This document shows positions 1 through 11,265 of a stretch of DNA of 64,000 bases, piece after piece. The stretch is from Muribaculaceae bacterium Isolate-013 (NCI). Lineage in GTDB: Bacteria > Bacteroidota > Bacteroidia > Bacteroidales > Muribaculaceae. Location of the stretch: assembly GCA_004102785.1 (NCBI GenBank), contig SCEJ01000009.1, forward strand, positions 1-64,000. Direction: 5' to 3'. The position numbers and the translations under genes were made by a program. The notes beneath the pieces are model-generated. The model made no database searches, was not told the origin of the DNA, and saw nothing but the letters and a program-made list of their open reading frames with translations. Position 1 is the first letter of the stretch. Each line of letters starts with the position of its first letter.

Positions 1-54
1 AAGGAAGATATAGCCTTCTACAAGGCTCGTATCCATAATTTCTTTCATAAATAA
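1..54 (+). CDS. 3' end of an upstream gene (partial)
   Basis: An open frame enters from the left edge and stops with TAA at 52-54, giving a last stretch of 17 residues ending FFHK. It is followed after 20 nt by the next gene on the same strand, as expected in a compact ICE operon. The product cannot be identified from so short a tail, and chance openness is possible. Confidence 0.4.
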   Translation, partial: KEDIAFYKARIHNFFHK

Positions 55-74
55 CCCATTAAAACATTTTTCAG

Positions 75-1640
75 ATGGCAAAGAAAAAAGACGAAAAGGA
101 CGTGCTGGTAGTCCGTGACGAGAAGACGGGCGAGATCAGCGTGGTAGCCGGGCTGAACGTGGACGGCACACCCAAGCGCACCCCCGCGAAAGCGGAGAAC
201 GCGCAGAGTTTCCTGCAATTCGACCGACATGGCGACGTGCTGGACAACTTCTTCAAGAACTTCTTCCGGCAGTGCAAGGAACCCAGCCGCTTCGGTTTCT
301 ACCGTATCGCGGCGGACCAAGCCGAAAATATCTTGGAGGTGATGAAGCAACTGCTGAAAGACCCGGAAGGGAACAAGGAACTGCTTGCCCCTCACAAGGT
401 GGACACCTCCGGTTATGAGAAGAAGGTGCAGGAAGAACAGACTTCACAACAGGTAGAAAAACAAGTACCTCAAAAACAGGAAAACATGGAGCAACAGAAA
501 GAACAACAGGAAAACCCGCAGCAGACGCAGGGCAAACGGGGCTACCAGCCCATCGACGAGAGCAAAATCAACTGGCAGGAACTGGAGGACAGATGGGGTG
601 TGAAGCGTGACGACCTTGAAAAGTCCGGCAACCTTACGAAGATGCTCAACTACGGCAAGTCCGACTTGGTGAAGGTCAAACCCACCTTCGGCGGCGAATC
701 ATTCGAGCTGGACGCCCGCCTCTCCTTCAAGAAGGACGGCGAGGGAAACATCAGCCTCGTGCCGCACTTCATCCGCAAGGAGCAGAAGTTAGATGAATAC
801 AAGGAACACAAATTCTCCGACGACGACCGGAAGAACCTGCGCGAAACGGGCAACCTCGGCAGGGTCGTGGACATCGTGGACAGGGAAACGGGCGAGATTA
901 TCCCCTCCTACATCAGCATCGACCGCAAGACGAATGAGATCACGGACATCCCGGCAAACAAGGTGCGCATCCCGGAGCGCATCGGCAAGACGGAAATTAC
1001 CAAGCAGGAGCAGGACATGCTCCGCGCCGGACTGCCCGTGCGCGACAAGCTCATCGAGCGCAACGACGGCAGGAAGTTCGTCACCACCCTGCAAGTGAAC
1101 GTGGAGCAGCGCGGTGTGGAGTTCGTGCCGGGAACCGGCAGGTCGCCCCGTACCGCACAGACGCAGGAAGCCAAGAGCGACACGTCGAAAAGTCAGGCGC
1201 AAGGCGGGGAGAATGCCGCCCAGACCAAGAAGGAGCAACGCCGCAACACGTGGACGAACGAGGACGGCAGCATTCGCCCCATCAGCAAATGGAGCGGCGT
1301 GAACTTCACCGACCAACAGAAAGCCGACTACGTGGAGGGCAAAGCCGTGAAGCTGGAGAACGTGACCGACAAGCAGGGCTTCCATGCCACGATGTATATC
1401 AAGTTCAACCCGGAGAAGGGCCGTCCGTACCGCTACGACACGAACCCCGACAACGCCCAGCAGGTCGCCCCGTCCAACGAGAGCCGCACGCAGGTGGCGG
1501 TGAACAACGAGGGCAAGACCAACGAGGCGACAAAGAACCTGAAAGAGCCTTTGCAGAAAGGTCAGACCGCCCCGAAGACCGCCAGCCAGCAACAGCAGCA
1601 GGATAAACCGAAGAAAAACAACAAGGGCATGAAGATGTAA
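75..1640 (+). CDS. DUF4099/DUF3945 ICE protein
   Basis: A 521-residue, highly charged cytoplasmic protein without signal peptide or membrane segment. The middle (about residues 150-330) looks like the DUF4099/DUF3945 domains common in Bacteroidales conjugative transposons, with a second DUF3945-like unit near residues 385-460 (WTNEDGSIRPISKW). A Gln-rich linker lies near residues 120-150 and a Gln/Lys-rich tail ends the protein. Such genes regularly precede topB in these elements, as here (62 nt apart). Its biochemical role is unknown; a part in DNA processing with the topoisomerase is only inferred from position. Confidence 0.8.
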   Translation: MAKKKDEKDVLVVRDEKTGEISVVAGLNVDGTPKRTPAKAENAQSFLQFDRHGDVLDNFFKNFFRQCKEPSRFGFYRIAADQAENILEVMKQLLKDPEGNKELLAPHKVDTSGYEKKVQEEQTSQQVEKQVPQKQENMEQQKEQQENPQQTQGKRGYQPIDESKINWQELEDRWGVKRDDLEKSGNLTKMLNYGKSDLVKVKPTFGGESFELDARLSFKKDGEGNISLVPHFIRKEQKLDEYKEHKFSDDDRKNLRETGNLGRVVDIVDRETGEIIPSYISIDRKTNEITDIPANKVRIPERIGKTEITKQEQDMLRAGLPVRDKLIERNDGRKFVTTLQVNVEQRGVEFVPGTGRSPRTAQTQEAKSDTSKSQAQGGENAAQTKKEQRRNTWTNEDGSIRPISKWSGVNFTDQQKADYVEGKAVKLENVTDKQGFHATMYIKFNPEKGRPYRYDTNPDNAQQVAPSNESRTQVAVNNEGKTNEATKNLKEPLQKGQTAPKTASQQQQQDKPKKNNKGMKM

Positions 1641-1702
1641 TCCCGTGTCCGCCACTAAATCCAATCCAAAGTAAAAAAAGTAATCATTAAAAAAGAAAAA
1701 GC

Positions 1703-3793
1703 ATGAAGACAATCATTGCAGAAAAGCCCTCCGTGGCACGTGAAATCGCCCGCATCGTGGGCGCGACAAAGAGAGAGGAAGGATATTTCGAGGGAGGCGG
1801 CTATGCCGTGACATGGGCATTCGGACACCTCGTCCAACTTGCCATGCCCGACGGCTACGGCGTGCGCGGCTTCGTCCGTGACAACCTCCCGATTATCCCC
1901 GACACCTTCACGCTCGTCCCCCGTCAGGTCAGGACGGAGAAGGGCTACAAGCCCGACAGCGGCGTGGTGTCGCAGATAAAAATCATTACCCGGCTTTTCA
2001 ATGGGAGCGAACAAATCATTGTGGCAACCGATGCCGGGCGTGAGGGTGAGCTAATCTTCCGCTATCTCTACCACTACACGGGATGCAAAACCCCGTTTGT
2101 GCGCCTGTGGATCAGCTCGCTCACCGACAAGGCTATCCGTGAGGGGTTGCGCAACCTCGAAGACGGCGGCAAGTATGACAACCTATACCTCGCCGCCAAA
2201 GCGCGGAGCGAATCCGACTGGCTCGTGGGCATCAACGGCACGCAGGCACTTTCTATCGCCGCCGGACACGGCACGTACTCGGTCGGACGGGTGCAGACCC
2301 CCACATTGGCGATGGTGTGTGAACGCTACTGGGAGAACCGCCGTTTCACGCCCGAAGCCTTCTGGCAGCTCCATATCGCAACGGACGGTTGCGATGGTGA
2401 GGTCGTGAAACTCTCTTCCTCCGAGAAATGGAAGGAGAAAGAGCCGGCTATGGAGCTATATAATAAGGTAAGGGCGGCAGGCTACGCAACGGTAACGAAA
2501 GCCGAGCGCAAGGAGAAGACGGAGGAAACTCCGCTCCTGTACGACCTGACCACGCTCCAGAAAGAAGCCAACGCCAAGCACGGCTTCACGGCGGAACAGA
2601 CGCTTGAAATCGCGCAGAAACTCTACGAGAAGAAACTGATAACCTATCCGAGAACGGGTAGCCGTTACATTCCCGAAGACGTGTTCGCCGAAATCCCCAA
2701 GCTGCTCGCCTTCATCGGCACGCAGCCCGAATGGAAAGACAAGGTGCGGGCGAAAGCCGTCCCGACACGCCGCAGCGTGGATGGCGGCAAGGTGACGGAC
2801 CACCACGCCCTGCTCGTCACGGGCGAGAAACCGCTCTTCCTCTCCAAAGAGGACGGCACCATCTATCAGATGATTGCCGGACGTATGGTCGAGGCATTCT
2901 CCGAAAAATGCGTCAAGGACGTGACCGCTGTCACGGCGGAATGTGCGGGAATGGAGTTCACCGTGAAAGGCAGCGTTGTCAAACAAGCCGGATGGCGTGC
3001 CGTATATGGCGAGGAAAACAAGGAGGAAACCACCATCCCCGGCTGGCAGGAAGGCGACACGCTGACGCTGAAAGGCTCTTCCATCACCGAAGGAAAGACC
3101 AAACCCAAGCCGCTGCACACCGAAGCCACCCTGCTGTCCGCTATGGAAACGGCGGGCAAGGAAATCGAGGACGACGCGCTGCGTCAGGCAATGAAGGACT
3201 GCGGCATCGGCACTCCCGCCACACGCGCCTCCATCATCGAAACGCTCTTCAAGCGCGGTTACATGGAACGCTGCAAGAAATCGCTTGTCCCCACTGAAAA
3301 GGGTCTTGCCCTCAACTCCGTTGTCAAGACGATGCGCATCGCCGATGTAGCCATGACGGGCGAATGGGAGAAGGAGCTGGCACGCATCGAGCGCGGGGAA
3401 CTGTCCGCCGACACCTTCCGCAAGAAGATAGAGGCGTACACACGGGAAATCACCTCCGAACTGCTCTCGTGCGACAAGCTCTTCGGCAGCCGTGACTCCG
3501 GCTGCGCGTGTCCCAAGTGCGGCACGGGCAGGATGCGGTTCTACGGCAAGGTGGTACGCTGCGACAACACGGAGTGCGGACTGCCCGTGTTCCGGCTGAA
3601 AGCGGGACGCACCCTGTCCGACGACGAAATCAAAGACCTGCTCACCGACGGGCACACCAAGCTGCTCAAAGGCTTCAAGAGCAAACAGGGCAAGAGCTTC
3701 GATGCCGTGGTCGCCTTTGACGGGGAATATAACACGGCTTTTGTGTTCCCGGAGGCTAAAAAGGGCAAGAAATTTTCAGGACGGAAGAAATAA
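1703..3793 (+). CDS. topB: DNA topoisomerase III (type IA)
   Basis: A 696-residue type IA topoisomerase, which passes single strands through a transient 5'-phosphotyrosyl break. The N-terminal TOPRIM begins MKTIIAEKPSVAREIARIVG; acidic TOPRIM residues follow in ATDAGREGELIFRY. The catalytic tyrosine is about Y315 in LITYPRTGSRYIPE, and a C-terminal zinc ribbon has CxC-x2-C and a later C-x4-C (CACPKC, CDNTEC). The length fits TopB. ICE-borne topB genes probably help resolve DNA during excision or transfer; that role is inferred. A -7 promoter box lies immediately after its stop codon. Confidence 0.95.
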   Translation: MKTIIAEKPSVAREIARIVGATKREEGYFEGGGYAVTWAFGHLVQLAMPDGYGVRGFVRDNLPIIPDTFTLVPRQVRTEKGYKPDSGVVSQIKIITRLFNGSEQIIVATDAGREGELIFRYLYHYTGCKTPFVRLWISSLTDKAIREGLRNLEDGGKYDNLYLAAKARSESDWLVGINGTQALSIAAGHGTYSVGRVQTPTLAMVCERYWENRRFTPEAFWQLHIATDGCDGEVVKLSSSEKWKEKEPAMELYNKVRAAGYATVTKAERKEKTEETPLLYDLTTLQKEANAKHGFTAEQTLEIAQKLYEKKLITYPRTGSRYIPEDVFAEIPKLLAFIGTQPEWKDKVRAKAVPTRRSVDGGKVTDHHALLVTGEKPLFLSKEDGTIYQMIAGRMVEAFSEKCVKDVTAVTAECAGMEFTVKGSVVKQAGWRAVYGEENKEETTIPGWQEGDTLTLKGSSITEGKTKPKPLHTEATLLSAMETAGKEIEDDALRQAMKDCGIGTPATRASIIETLFKRGYMERCKKSLVPTEKGLALNSVVKTMRIADVAMTGEWEKELARIERGELSADTFRKKIEAYTREITSELLSCDKLFGSRDSGCACPKCGTGRMRFYGKVVRCDNTECGLPVFRLKAGRTLSDDEIKDLLTDGHTKLLKGFKSKQGKSFDAVVAFDGEYNTAFVFPEAKKGKKFSGRKK

Positions 3794-3796
3794 TGC

Positions 3797-3804
3797 TAAC
3801 TTTG
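3797..3804 (+). promoter_or_regulatory. Bacteroides-type -7 box (TAACTTTG)
   Basis: An exact match to the Bacteroides -7 consensus TAnnTTTG just after topB. A start some 7 nt downstream would give a leader of about 60 nt before the intrinsic terminator at 3871-3900, ahead of the DUF1896 gene. No good -33 TTTG was found, so the promoter is tentative. Confidence 0.45.
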
Positions 3805-3870
3805 CCACTTGTTCAGAGTAATGAATTGTTCTTCGATACCGGATTACACTCATACTTTGGATTTAGTGGT

Positions 3871-3900
3871 GGCACTCGGAGGGATACCGAGTGCCTTTTT
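3871..3900 (+). terminator. Intrinsic terminator after topB / in the leader of the DUF1896 gene
   Basis: A perfect 9-bp stem GGCACTCGG / CCGAGTGCC (3871-3879 with 3887-3895) and a 7-nt loop is followed by a T-rich run. It ends topB transcripts and, if the -7 box at 3797 is used, sits inside a short leader where it could act as an attenuator. Confidence 0.8.
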
Positions 3901-3956
3901 CTTCCTTTTTCCAACCGATTATCCCGTTAAATATCAATCCACTAAACTCCAAAGTA

Positions 3957-4409
3957 ATGAACAACAAGAAGAAAAACGAGGGTCAGACCGACTTTTCCTA
4001 TTACGGTCTGTACCTGCTGGACTATCTCCGCACGAACAAGTTTGAACAGGCTTCCGATGCCGCCTTCATACGGGAACGCGCCGACCGTGCCGCCGAAACG
4101 TATGAAAAGGCAAGGCTCGAAGGCTATCCCGCCGACGGTGCGCAGGAGCTGGCGATGGACACGCTGCTGCGCGGGCTGCGCTATTCCCGGTACGCCATGC
4201 TCCGCGAAGTCGTGGAAAACGAGTTTGCCGATGAAGTGCCGGAAGAGAAGTGCGAAGCCTTCATACAGAAACTCCTGCCGCTTGTCGGCAACGTGTTTTC
4301 CGTCTATGACCTCTCGGACGACAATTTCGCCCTGTCTTCCGATTACGACCTGCTCTACACGGAGCTGACGGGGGCAACCGCCCTTTATATCGGGGAATAT
4401 GGCGTTTAA
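3957..4409 (+). CDS. DUF1896 family protein
   Basis: A 150-residue soluble protein of the DUF1896 family, found almost only in Bacteroidetes mobile elements. The start at 3957 (MNNKKKNEG) is preferred to an in-frame ATG at 3891, because the latter lies within the terminator hairpin and adds an unrelated hydrophobic stretch. The 3' end overlaps the next gene by 11 nt, so the two are probably translationally coupled. No catalytic motif is visible; function unknown. Confidence 0.85.
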   Translation: MNNKKKNEGQTDFSYYGLYLLDYLRTNKFEQASDAAFIRERADRAAETYEKARLEGYPADGAQELAMDTLLRGLRYSRYAMLREVVENEFADEVPEEKCEAFIQKLLPLVGNVFSVYDLSDDNFALSSDYDLLYTELTGATALYIGEYGV

Positions 4410-7400
4410 CCGCAAACAGAAACTGCGGGACAACATCGAGGCGATACGGACGGCATTCATCCTTGACAGGGAAAACAGGACAGTGACAACCGAAGAGCGT
4501 GCCATACTTCAAAGGTACTGCGGTTTCGGCGGTCTGAAATGTATCCTCAACCCTGCAAAGGAACTGACGGATGCCGTCCGCTGGGCGAAATCCGACCTCG
4601 AACTGTTCGCCCCGACGGTGGAGCTGCACAGGCTTATCCGTGAGAACAGCAAGGACGAAACGGAGTACAAGCGGTTTGTGGACTCGCTCAAAGCGTCCGT
4701 ACTTACCGCTTTCTACACTCCCAAAGAGATAACCGACACCCTCGCGGACGTGCTGGCGGATTACAGTGTCCGCCCCGCCCGTATGCTCGAACCGTCGGCG
4801 GGTGTCGGCGTGTTCGTGGACTCCGTGCTGCGGCACAGCCCCAATGCGGATGTGATGGCTTTTGAGAAGGATCTGCTCACGGGTACAATCCTGCGGCATC
4901 TCTATCCTGACCAAAAGATGCGTACCTGCGGTTTTGAGAAAATCGAAAAACCGTTCAACAATTATTTCGACTTGGCGGTGTCCAACATTCCCTTCGGTGA
5001 CATCGCCGTGTTTGACCCTGAATTTCAGCGGAGCGACTCATTCGGCAGACGCTCCGCCCAGAAAGCCATCCACAACTATTTTTTCCTCAAAGGGCTGGAT
5101 GCCGTGCGTGACGGCGGCATCGTGGCGTTCATCACCTCGCAAGGGGTATTGAACAGCACCAAGACCTCCGTGCGTAACGAGCTGTTCAGTCAGGCTGATC
5201 TGGTATCCGCGATACGCCTGCCCAACAACCTGTTCACGGACAACGCGGGGACAGAGGTGGGCAGCGACCTGATTGTCCTGCAAAAGAACCTGAACAAAAA
5301 GGAAATGTCGCAGGACGAGCGGCTGATGACCGTGATACAGACGGACACGAAAACCGGCCTGACAGACAACGCCTATTTCATCCACCACCCGGAACGCATC
5401 GTGCATACGACGGCGAAACTTGACACCGACCCCTACGGGAAGCCCGCTATGGTTTATCTGCATGAGGGCAAGACCGCAGGTATAGCCGGGGACTTGCGCC
5501 GTATGCTCGACGAGGATTTCCATTACAGGCTCGCCATGCGTCTGTATTCGGGAACAATCCGGCAGTCGGGAACGGAAGAAAAAGTTATTGTTCAAAAGGA
5601 GGCGGAGCGTCCTGCTGTAACACAGAAAACGGTATTTTCACAAACAGTTGAAACTCCGACGGAGAAACCGCAACCCACAGAGGAAAAGCCGGAGATAGAG
5701 CCACGTCCGAAATATTCTGATGGGGTGCAGCTATCATTGCTCGATCTTTGGGGTATGACGGAAGAAGTCAGCCAATCGAAAACCGCCAAGAAGAAAAAGA
5801 CGGCAAAGAAAGAAAGCCCTACAAGGCGCATTTCGCCTAAGCCGCAGGTGCAGGCAACACCGAAAGTCACTGCTATACCGACTGCTTCCACACCTAAGAC
5901 TGTAACGGAGAACAAGGAGGTGAAAGTGGACAATGCCGCAAAGCCTGCCGACCCGGACGACATCTATGCCACGCTGGACTGGGATACCAATCCTCCCATC
6001 AACGGCTTCTATGAGATGATGATGGGTTTGACACCGGAACGCAGGAAGGAACTTCGGGAGCTGGCGAGGCAGCATAACGAGAAACAAGTGGCGGCGGAAA
6101 AGACGGAAGTGAAAGCCGTGTCGGAAGCTCACCGTGAGCAAACACGGCAAGAAGAAGCACAGCCGGAGGCAGTCGCCGCACCTGCCGTTACAGATACCCC
6201 ATCGGAAGCAGTGGCGACTTCCCTTTTCCCCGACATCGAAGCGGAGAAGCCGAAGGAGGAAGTCGTGGACCTATCGCCCCGTGCCTACCACCGCACACCG
6301 GAGATGCACCTGCGCGAAGGGTCGCTGGTGGCTGACTGGGGACGTCATAACATCGGCTACCTGAAGGACATCACCCCATACGGGGCGACATTCCAGCCGC
6401 TCGACCTGAAAGGCTACCAGAAGGAAAAGGCTTTGCTGTATGTGTCGCTGCGTGACGCCTACGAGCGTCTGTACCGTTATGAATCGAACAGGCACGAGGC
6501 GAATGTTCCGTGGCGAGAGCATCTGAACACCTGTTACGATGAATTTGTCATGCGTTACGGCAACCTCAACGCCAAGCAGAACGTAAAGTTGGTGATGATG
6601 GACGCAGGCGGTCGTGACATCCTTTCGCTGGAACGGGCGGAGAACGGGAAGTTCGTCAAGGCGGACATCTTCGAACGTCCCGTTTCCTTCGCGGTGGAGA
6701 GCCATACCAACGTAGGTTCTCCCGAAGAGGCACTTTCCGCGTCGCTCAACAAGTTCGGCACGGTCAATCTCGACTATATGCGGGAGATAACCGACAGTAC
6801 GGCGGAGGAATTGCTCACAGCCCTGCAAGGGCGCATCTATTACAATCCGCTCGTGACCGGTTACGAAATCAAAGACCGCTTCATCGCCGGGAACGTGATA
6901 GAGAAGGCGGAGCGCATAGAGGCATGGATGGGCGACAATCCCGAAAATGAGCGTATGCCGGAAATAAAACAGGCGTTGGAGGCTCTGAAAGATGCCGAAC
7001 CGCCGCGCATCGCCTTCGAGGATCTGGACTTCAATTTCGGGGAACGATGGATTCCTACGGGTGTCTATGCCGCCTACATGAGCCGGTTGTTCGATACGGA
7101 GGTGAAAATCGCCTACTCCGCCAGCATGGACGAGTTTTCGGTGGCGTGCGGATACCGCACCATGAAAATCACGGACGAGTTTCTGGTGAAGGGGTATTAC
7201 CGGAACTATGACGGTATGCACCTTCTGAAACACGCCCTGCACAACACCTGCCCCGACATGATGAAGTCCATCGGCAAGGATGAGCATGGCAATGACATCA
7301 AGGTGCGCGACAGCGAGGGCATACAGCTCGCCAACGCCAAGATTGACGAGATACGAAACGGCTTCTCCGAATGGCTGGAAGAGCAGTCGCCGCAGTTCAA

Positions 7401-10248
7401 GGAACGGCTGACGACGATGTATAACCGCAAGTTCAACTGTTTCGTGCGCCCGAAATATGACGGCTCGCACCAGACTTTTCCCGACCTCAACTTGAAGGGG
7501 CTGGCAAGCCGGGGCATCAAGAGCGTCTATCCCTCGCAGATGGATTGCGTCTGGATGCTGAAACAGAACGGCGGCGGAATTTGCGACCATGAGGTGGGAA
7601 CCGGAAAGACGCTGATAATGTGCATCGCCGCGCATGAAATGAAGCGTCTTAACTTGGCACACAAGCCGATGATTATCGGGTTGAAAGCCAACGTCGCGGA
7701 GATTGCAGCCACCTATCAGGCGGCATATCCCAACGCACGTATTCTGTACGCTTCGGAGAAGGATTTTTCGACTGCCAACCGTGTGCGTTTCTTCAACAAC
7801 ATCAAAAACAACGATTACGATTGTGTCATCATGTCGCACGACCAGTTCGGAAAGATACCGCAGTCGCCGGAGTTGCAACAGCGCATCCTGCAAGCGGAGC
7901 TTGACACGGTGGAGGAAAACCTCGAAGTGCTGCGGCAGCAGGGAAAGAACGTGTCGCGGGCGATGCTGAAAGGGCTGGAGAAGCGCAAGCACAACCTTGA
8001 AGCGAAGCTGGAGAAGGTGGAACACGCCATAAAGTCACGCACGGATGACGTGGTGGATTTCAAGCAGATGGGCATCGACCACATCTTCATAGATGAGAGC
8101 CACCAGTTCAAAAATCTGACTTTCAACACGCGCCACGACCGTGTGGCGGGATTGGGGAACAGCGAGGGTAGCCAAAAGGCACTCAATATGCTTTTCGCCA
8201 TACGCACTATACAAGAACGTACAGGCAAGGACTTGGGAGCAACTTTTCTTTCCGGCACGACCATCAGCAACTCGCTGACGGAACTGTACCTGCTGTTCAA
8301 GTACCTGCGCCCGAAGGAGCTGGAACGGCAGGACATCCGCTGTTTCGATGCGTGGGCGGCGATATTCGCCAAAAAGACGACGGATTTTGAATTTAACGTG
8401 ACGAATAACGTGGTGCAGAAGGAGCGTTTCCGCTACTTCATCAAAGTGCCGGAGCTTGCCGCTTTCTATAATGAAATCACGGACTACCGCACGGCAGAGG
8501 ACGTGGGCGTGGACCGTCCCAACAAGAACGAGATACTGCACCACATACCGCCCACACCCGACCAAGAGTATTTCATCAAGCAACTGATGGAATTTGCCAA
8601 GACGGGCGACGCCACTCTGCTGGGCAGGCTGCCGCTTTCGGAAACGGAGGAAAAGGCGAAGATGCTCATCGCTACCGACTATGCCCGGAAGATGGCTCTC
8701 GACATGCGCATGATAGACCCGCATTATGAAGACCACCCCGACAACAAGGCGAGCCACTGCGCCAAGATGATCGCGGAGTATTACCAAAAATACGATGCGC
8801 AGAAAGGCACGCAGTTCGTTTTCTCGGACTTGGGGACATACCAGTCGGGGGACGGTTGGAACGTCTATTCGGAAATCAAACGCAAACTGACGGAGGATTA
8901 CGGCATACCGCCAAGCGAGGTGCGCTTCATTCAAGAATGCAAGACTGACAAGGCACGAAAGGCGGTGATAGATGCCATGAACGCTGGGACGGTGCGCGTG
9001 TTGTTCGGCTCAACCTCTATGCTCGGAACGGGCGTGAACGCACAGAAAAGATGTGTGGCAATTCATCATTTGGACACGCCGTGGCGACCGTCGGACCTGC
9101 AACAGCGTGACGGACGGGGTGTTAGAGCCGGGAATGAGATAGCCAAGCATTTTGCCGGGAACAACGTGGATGTAATCATCTATGCGGTGGAGAAGTCGCT
9201 GGACAGCTACAAGTTCAACCTCCTGCACTGCAAGCAGACTTTCATCAGCCAGCTCAAAAGCGGGGCGATGGGTGCGCGTACCATCGACGAGGGTGCTATG
9301 GACGAGAAATCGGGCATGAACTTCTCGGAGTATATGGCATTGCTCTCCGGCAACACCGACCTGTTGGACAAGGCTAAACTTGAAAAGCGCATCGCCTCGC
9401 TCGAAGGGGAACGCAAGTCGTTCAACAAAGGCAGGCGTGATTCGGAGTTCAAGCTGGAGTCGAAGACGGGTGAGCTGCGCAACAACACGGCTTTCATTGA
9501 TGCCATGACGGAGGACTGGAACCGCTTCCTATCAGTGGTGCAGACCGACAAGGAGGGCAACCGCCTTAATATGATAAAGGTGGACGGAGTGGACTCCACA
9601 GACGAGAAGGTCATCGGAAAGCGTTTGCAGGAGATAGCCAAGAACACCACGACGGGCGGGCTTTACACACAGGTCGGAGAGCTTTACGGTTTCCCGATAA
9701 AGGTAGTGAGTGAGAGGATACTCAAAGAGGGCTTGGAGTTCACCGACAACCGTTTTGTAGTTGAAGGAAACTACAAGTACACCTACAACAACGGGCATCT
9801 GGCGATGGCTGACCCGTTGGCCGCCGCCCGCAACTTCCTGAACGCAATTGAGAGGATACCCCCCATCATCGACCAGTACAAGGCGAAGAATGAGGTGCTG
9901 GAACGTGAGATACCGCAGTTACAGGAGATAACGGGCAAGGTGTGGAAGAAGGAGGTCGAGCTGAAACAGTTGAAGTCCGAACTTGCCGCCCTCGACCGCA
10001 AGATACAACTGGAACTTGCGCCCACGCCCGAAATCGCCGACAAGGAGAACGAAGGGCAGCAGGTCAAGCCGGAAACGGAAGTCGTGCGGAACAGGCCGAC
10101 GCAATATCACGGAGATACACCGCCACAGATACGCAGTCCGGCAAATGAACAAAGTTCCACGGGCAATTTCATTGACAACCATATCGTAATCGGTCGTCCG
10201 GGGCTGTATGTCAAGGATGAAAACCGTCCGAAAGGATTGAAAATATGA
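4399..10248 (+). CDS. Giant N6-adenine DNA methylase / SNF2-type helicase fusion
   Basis: A 1,949-residue protein combining a DNA methyltransferase and a superfamily 2 helicase. The methylase part has the AdoMet motif [14 protein letters not shown] (about residues 130-142) and an NPPF-like catalytic motif IV written NIPFGD (about residue 195). A low-complexity Lys/Pro/Glu linker covers about residues 390-640. The helicase part has Walker A VGTGKT (about 1065), DEAD-type DESHQF (about 1231), and motifs V/VI in GTGVNAQKR and [11 protein letters not shown] (about 1540-1575). Coiled-coil segments end the protein. Proteins of this size are typical of Bacteroides conjugative transposons; protection against restriction or a role in strand processing are both possible. 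It overlaps the DUF1896 gene. Confidence 0.9.
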   Translation: MAFNRKQKLRDNIEAIRTAFILDRENRTVTTEERAILQRYCGFGGLKCILNPAKELTDAVRWAKSDLELFAPTVELHRLIRENSKDETEYKRFVDSLKASVLTAFYTPKEITDTLADVLADYSVRPARMLEPSAGVGVFVDSVLRHSPNADVMAFEKDLLTGTILRHLYPDQKMRTCGFEKIEKPFNNYFDLAVSNIPFGDIAVFDPEFQRSDSFGRRSAQKAIHNYFFLKGLDAVRDGGIVAFITSQGVLNSTKTSVRNELFSQADLVSAIRLPNNLFTDNAGTEVGSDLIVLQKNLNKKEMSQDERLMTVIQTDTKTGLTDNAYFIHHPERIVHTTAKLDTDPYGKPAMVYLHEGKTAGIAGDLRRMLDEDFHYRLAMRLYSGTIRQSGTEEKVIVQKEAERPAVTQKTVFSQTVETPTEKPQPTEEKPEIEPRPKYSDGVQLSLLDLWGMTEEVSQSKTAKKKKTAKKESPTRRISPKPQVQATPKVTAIPTASTPKTVTENKEVKVDNAAKPADPDDIYATLDWDTNPPINGFYEMMMGLTPERRKELRELARQHNEKQVAAEKTEVKAVSEAHREQTRQEEAQPEAVAAPAVTDTPSEAVATSLFPDIEAEKPKEEVVDLSPRAYHRTPEMHLREGSLVADWGRHNIGYLKDITPYGATFQPLDLKGYQKEKALLYVSLRDAYERLYRYESNRHEANVPWREHLNTCYDEFVMRYGNLNAKQNVKLVMMDAGGRDILSLERAENGKFVKADIFERPVSFAVESHTNVGSPEEALSASLNKFGTVNLDYMREITDSTAEELLTALQGRIYYNPLVTGYEIKDRFIAGNVIEKAERIEAWMGDNPENERMPEIKQALEALKDAEPPRIAFEDLDFNFGERWIPTGVYAAYMSRLFDTEVKIAYSASMDEFSVACGYRTMKITDEFLVKGYYRNYDGMHLLKHALHNTCPDMMKSIGKDEHGNDIKVRDSEGIQLANAKIDEIRNGFSEWLEEQSPQFKERLTTMYNRKFNCFVRPKYDGSHQTFPDLNLKGLASRGIKSVYPSQMDCVWMLKQNGGGICDHEVGTGKTLIMCIAAHEMKRLNLAHKPMIIGLKANVAEIAATYQAAYPNARILYASEKDFSTANRVRFFNNIKNNDYDCVIMSHDQFGKIPQSPELQQRILQAELDTVEENLEVLRQQGKNVSRAMLKGLEKRKHNLEAKLEKVEHAIKSRTDDVVDFKQMGIDHIFIDESHQFKNLTFNTRHDRVAGLGNSEGSQKALNMLFAIRTIQERTGKDLGATFLSGTTISNSLTELYLLFKYLRPKELERQDIRCFDAWAAIFAKKTTDFEFNVTNNVVQKERFRYFIKVPELAAFYNEITDYRTAEDVGVDRPNKNEILHHIPPTPDQEYFIKQLMEFAKTGDATLLGRLPLSETEEKAKMLIATDYARKMALDMRMIDPHYEDHPDNKASHCAKMIAEYYQKYDAQKGTQFVFSDLGTYQSGDGWNVYSEIKRKLTEDYGIPPSEVRFIQECKTDKARKAVIDAMNAGTVRVLFGSTSMLGTGVNAQKRCVAIHHLDTPWRPSDLQQRDGRGVRAGNEIAKHFAGNNVDVIIYAVEKSLDSYKFNLLHCKQTFISQLKSGAMGARTIDEGAMDEKSGMNFSEYMALLSGNTDLLDKAKLEKRIASLEGERKSFNKGRRDSEFKLESKTGELRNNTAFIDAMTEDWNRFLSVVQTDKEGNRLNMIKVDGVDSTDEKVIGKRLQEIAKNTTTGGLYTQVGELYGFPIKVVSERILKEGLEFTDNRFVVEGNYKYTYNNGHLAMADPLAAARNFLNAIERIPPIIDQYKAKNEVLEREIPQLQEITGKVWKKEVELKQLKSELAALDRKIQLELAPTPEIADKENEGQQVKPETEVVRNRPTQYHGDTPPQIRSPANEQSSTGNFIDNHIVIGRPGLYVKDENRPKGLKI

Positions 10249-10255
10249 CAATGAC

Positions 10256-10298
10256 AGCAAGAGGAAGAATCATTTGAATTGTATCCTCTTGCTTTTTA
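10256..10298 (+). terminator. Intrinsic terminator after the methylase-helicase gene
   Basis: A perfect 10-bp stem AGCAAGAGGA / TCCTCTTGCT (10256-10265 with 10284-10293) is followed by TTTTTA, 8 nt after the stop codon. It closes the first backbone operon just before the IS21 element. Confidence 0.8.
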
Positions 10299-10352
10299 TA
10301 CAATAATCCATAAACGTCCGTATTATAATGGACACAGATAACCCTTTTGTTT

Positions 10353-10357
10353 ATAAA
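10353..10357. repeat. Target-site duplication of the IS21 element, left copy (ATAAA)
   Basis: ATAAA flanks the left end of the insertion sequence directly; the same five bases follow its right end at 12997-13001. IS21-family elements make 4-8 bp duplications, so the match marks a recent, intact transposition. Confidence 0.75.
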
Positions 10358-10496
10358 TGGAAAATCCACTCAAAGTAGCCCCCTTAATTCAGAGCAATTT
10401 GACCCCTGTTAAATTTTTCCATTCTTCCATCCTGTTCATTCTTGTTTTCTTCGTATTCTTCCTGTCAGTTATGCCGGGTTCTACATTAAATTTCGT

Positions 10497-11249
10497 TTAT
10501 AAATATAACGATTCTTTTTTACTTTTACATTTGCGTAGCGACTCTCCGAAGAGCTCTATACGTATAGCCTGATGTACAATTCTGTCCAGAACGGCATCGG
10601 CAATCGTCTTTTCTCCAATAACGTCATACCAATCCCTTACCGGGACCTGTGATGTTATGACGGTGGATTTTTTACCATGCCTGTCCTCTATGATATCCAT
10701 CAGGTTCATCCGCCCTTGGGAATCGAAGGGTTGTATGCCAAAATCATCCAGTATAAGCATATCCAACCTCTCGATTTTCTTGAGTTCTTGCAGGATTGTA
10801 CCTTTTGCCTTGGCAACCTTAAGCATCCCCATAAGTCTGGATGTGTTGGCGTATAGTACTTTATATCCTTTCTGGCAAGCCTGGAAGCCAAAAGCGGTTG
10901 CCAGATAACTTTTTCCTGTTCCGGCACTTCCGGTAATAAACATGTCTTTGCGTTCCCTGACAAACGTAAGGTCAGCCAAACGCTGGGTAAGATTCTTGTC
11001 CAGCCCCCTTTCCACTGAGAAGTCTATTTCTTCAATGGTGGCCTTGTATCTGAAGGAGGCCTGACGGATAGCTCTCTCTACCGCGCGGTTTCTGCGGTCA
11101 TCCCATTCACTTGAGACCAGCCATGAGACGAACTGGTCGGTAGTCATGCTCTCTGTCCGATGTGTTTCCAAACTTGTTTTAAAGGCATAATACATACCTT
11201 TAAGATTCATTCCTAACATCTTTTCCAATGTGTCCTGATTCATTTCCAT
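10497..11249 (-). CDS. istB: IS21 helper ATPase IstB
   Basis: A 250-residue AAA+ ATPase that assists the IstA transposase. Walker A is GSAGTGKSYLATA and Walker B LDMLILDDFG. The start at 11249 (MEMNQDTLEKML) gives the usual IstB length; a longer open frame to 11426 only overlaps the 3' end of istA in another frame. It lies 16 nt downstream of istA, as usual for the family. Confidence 0.93.
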   Translation of the reverse strand: MEMNQDTLEKMLGMNLKGMYYAFKTSLETHRTESMTTDQFVSWLVSSEWDDRRNRAVERAIRQASFRYKATIEEIDFSVERGLDKNLTQRLADLTFVRERKDMFITGSAGTGKSYLATAFGFQACQKGYKVLYANTSRLMGMLKVAKAKGTILQELKKIERLDMLILDDFGIQPFDSQGRMNLMDIIEDRHGKKSTVITSQVPVRDWYDVIGEKTIADAVLDRIVHQAIRIELFGESLRKCKSKKESLYL

Positions 11250-11265
11250 ATTGTATCTGGTTGGT

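Noticed and set aside
6271-8025. Long leftward open frame of 584 codons inside the methylase-helicase gene
   Set aside because: It lies opposite a clearly coding region and its translation has no domain motifs; a compositional shadow.
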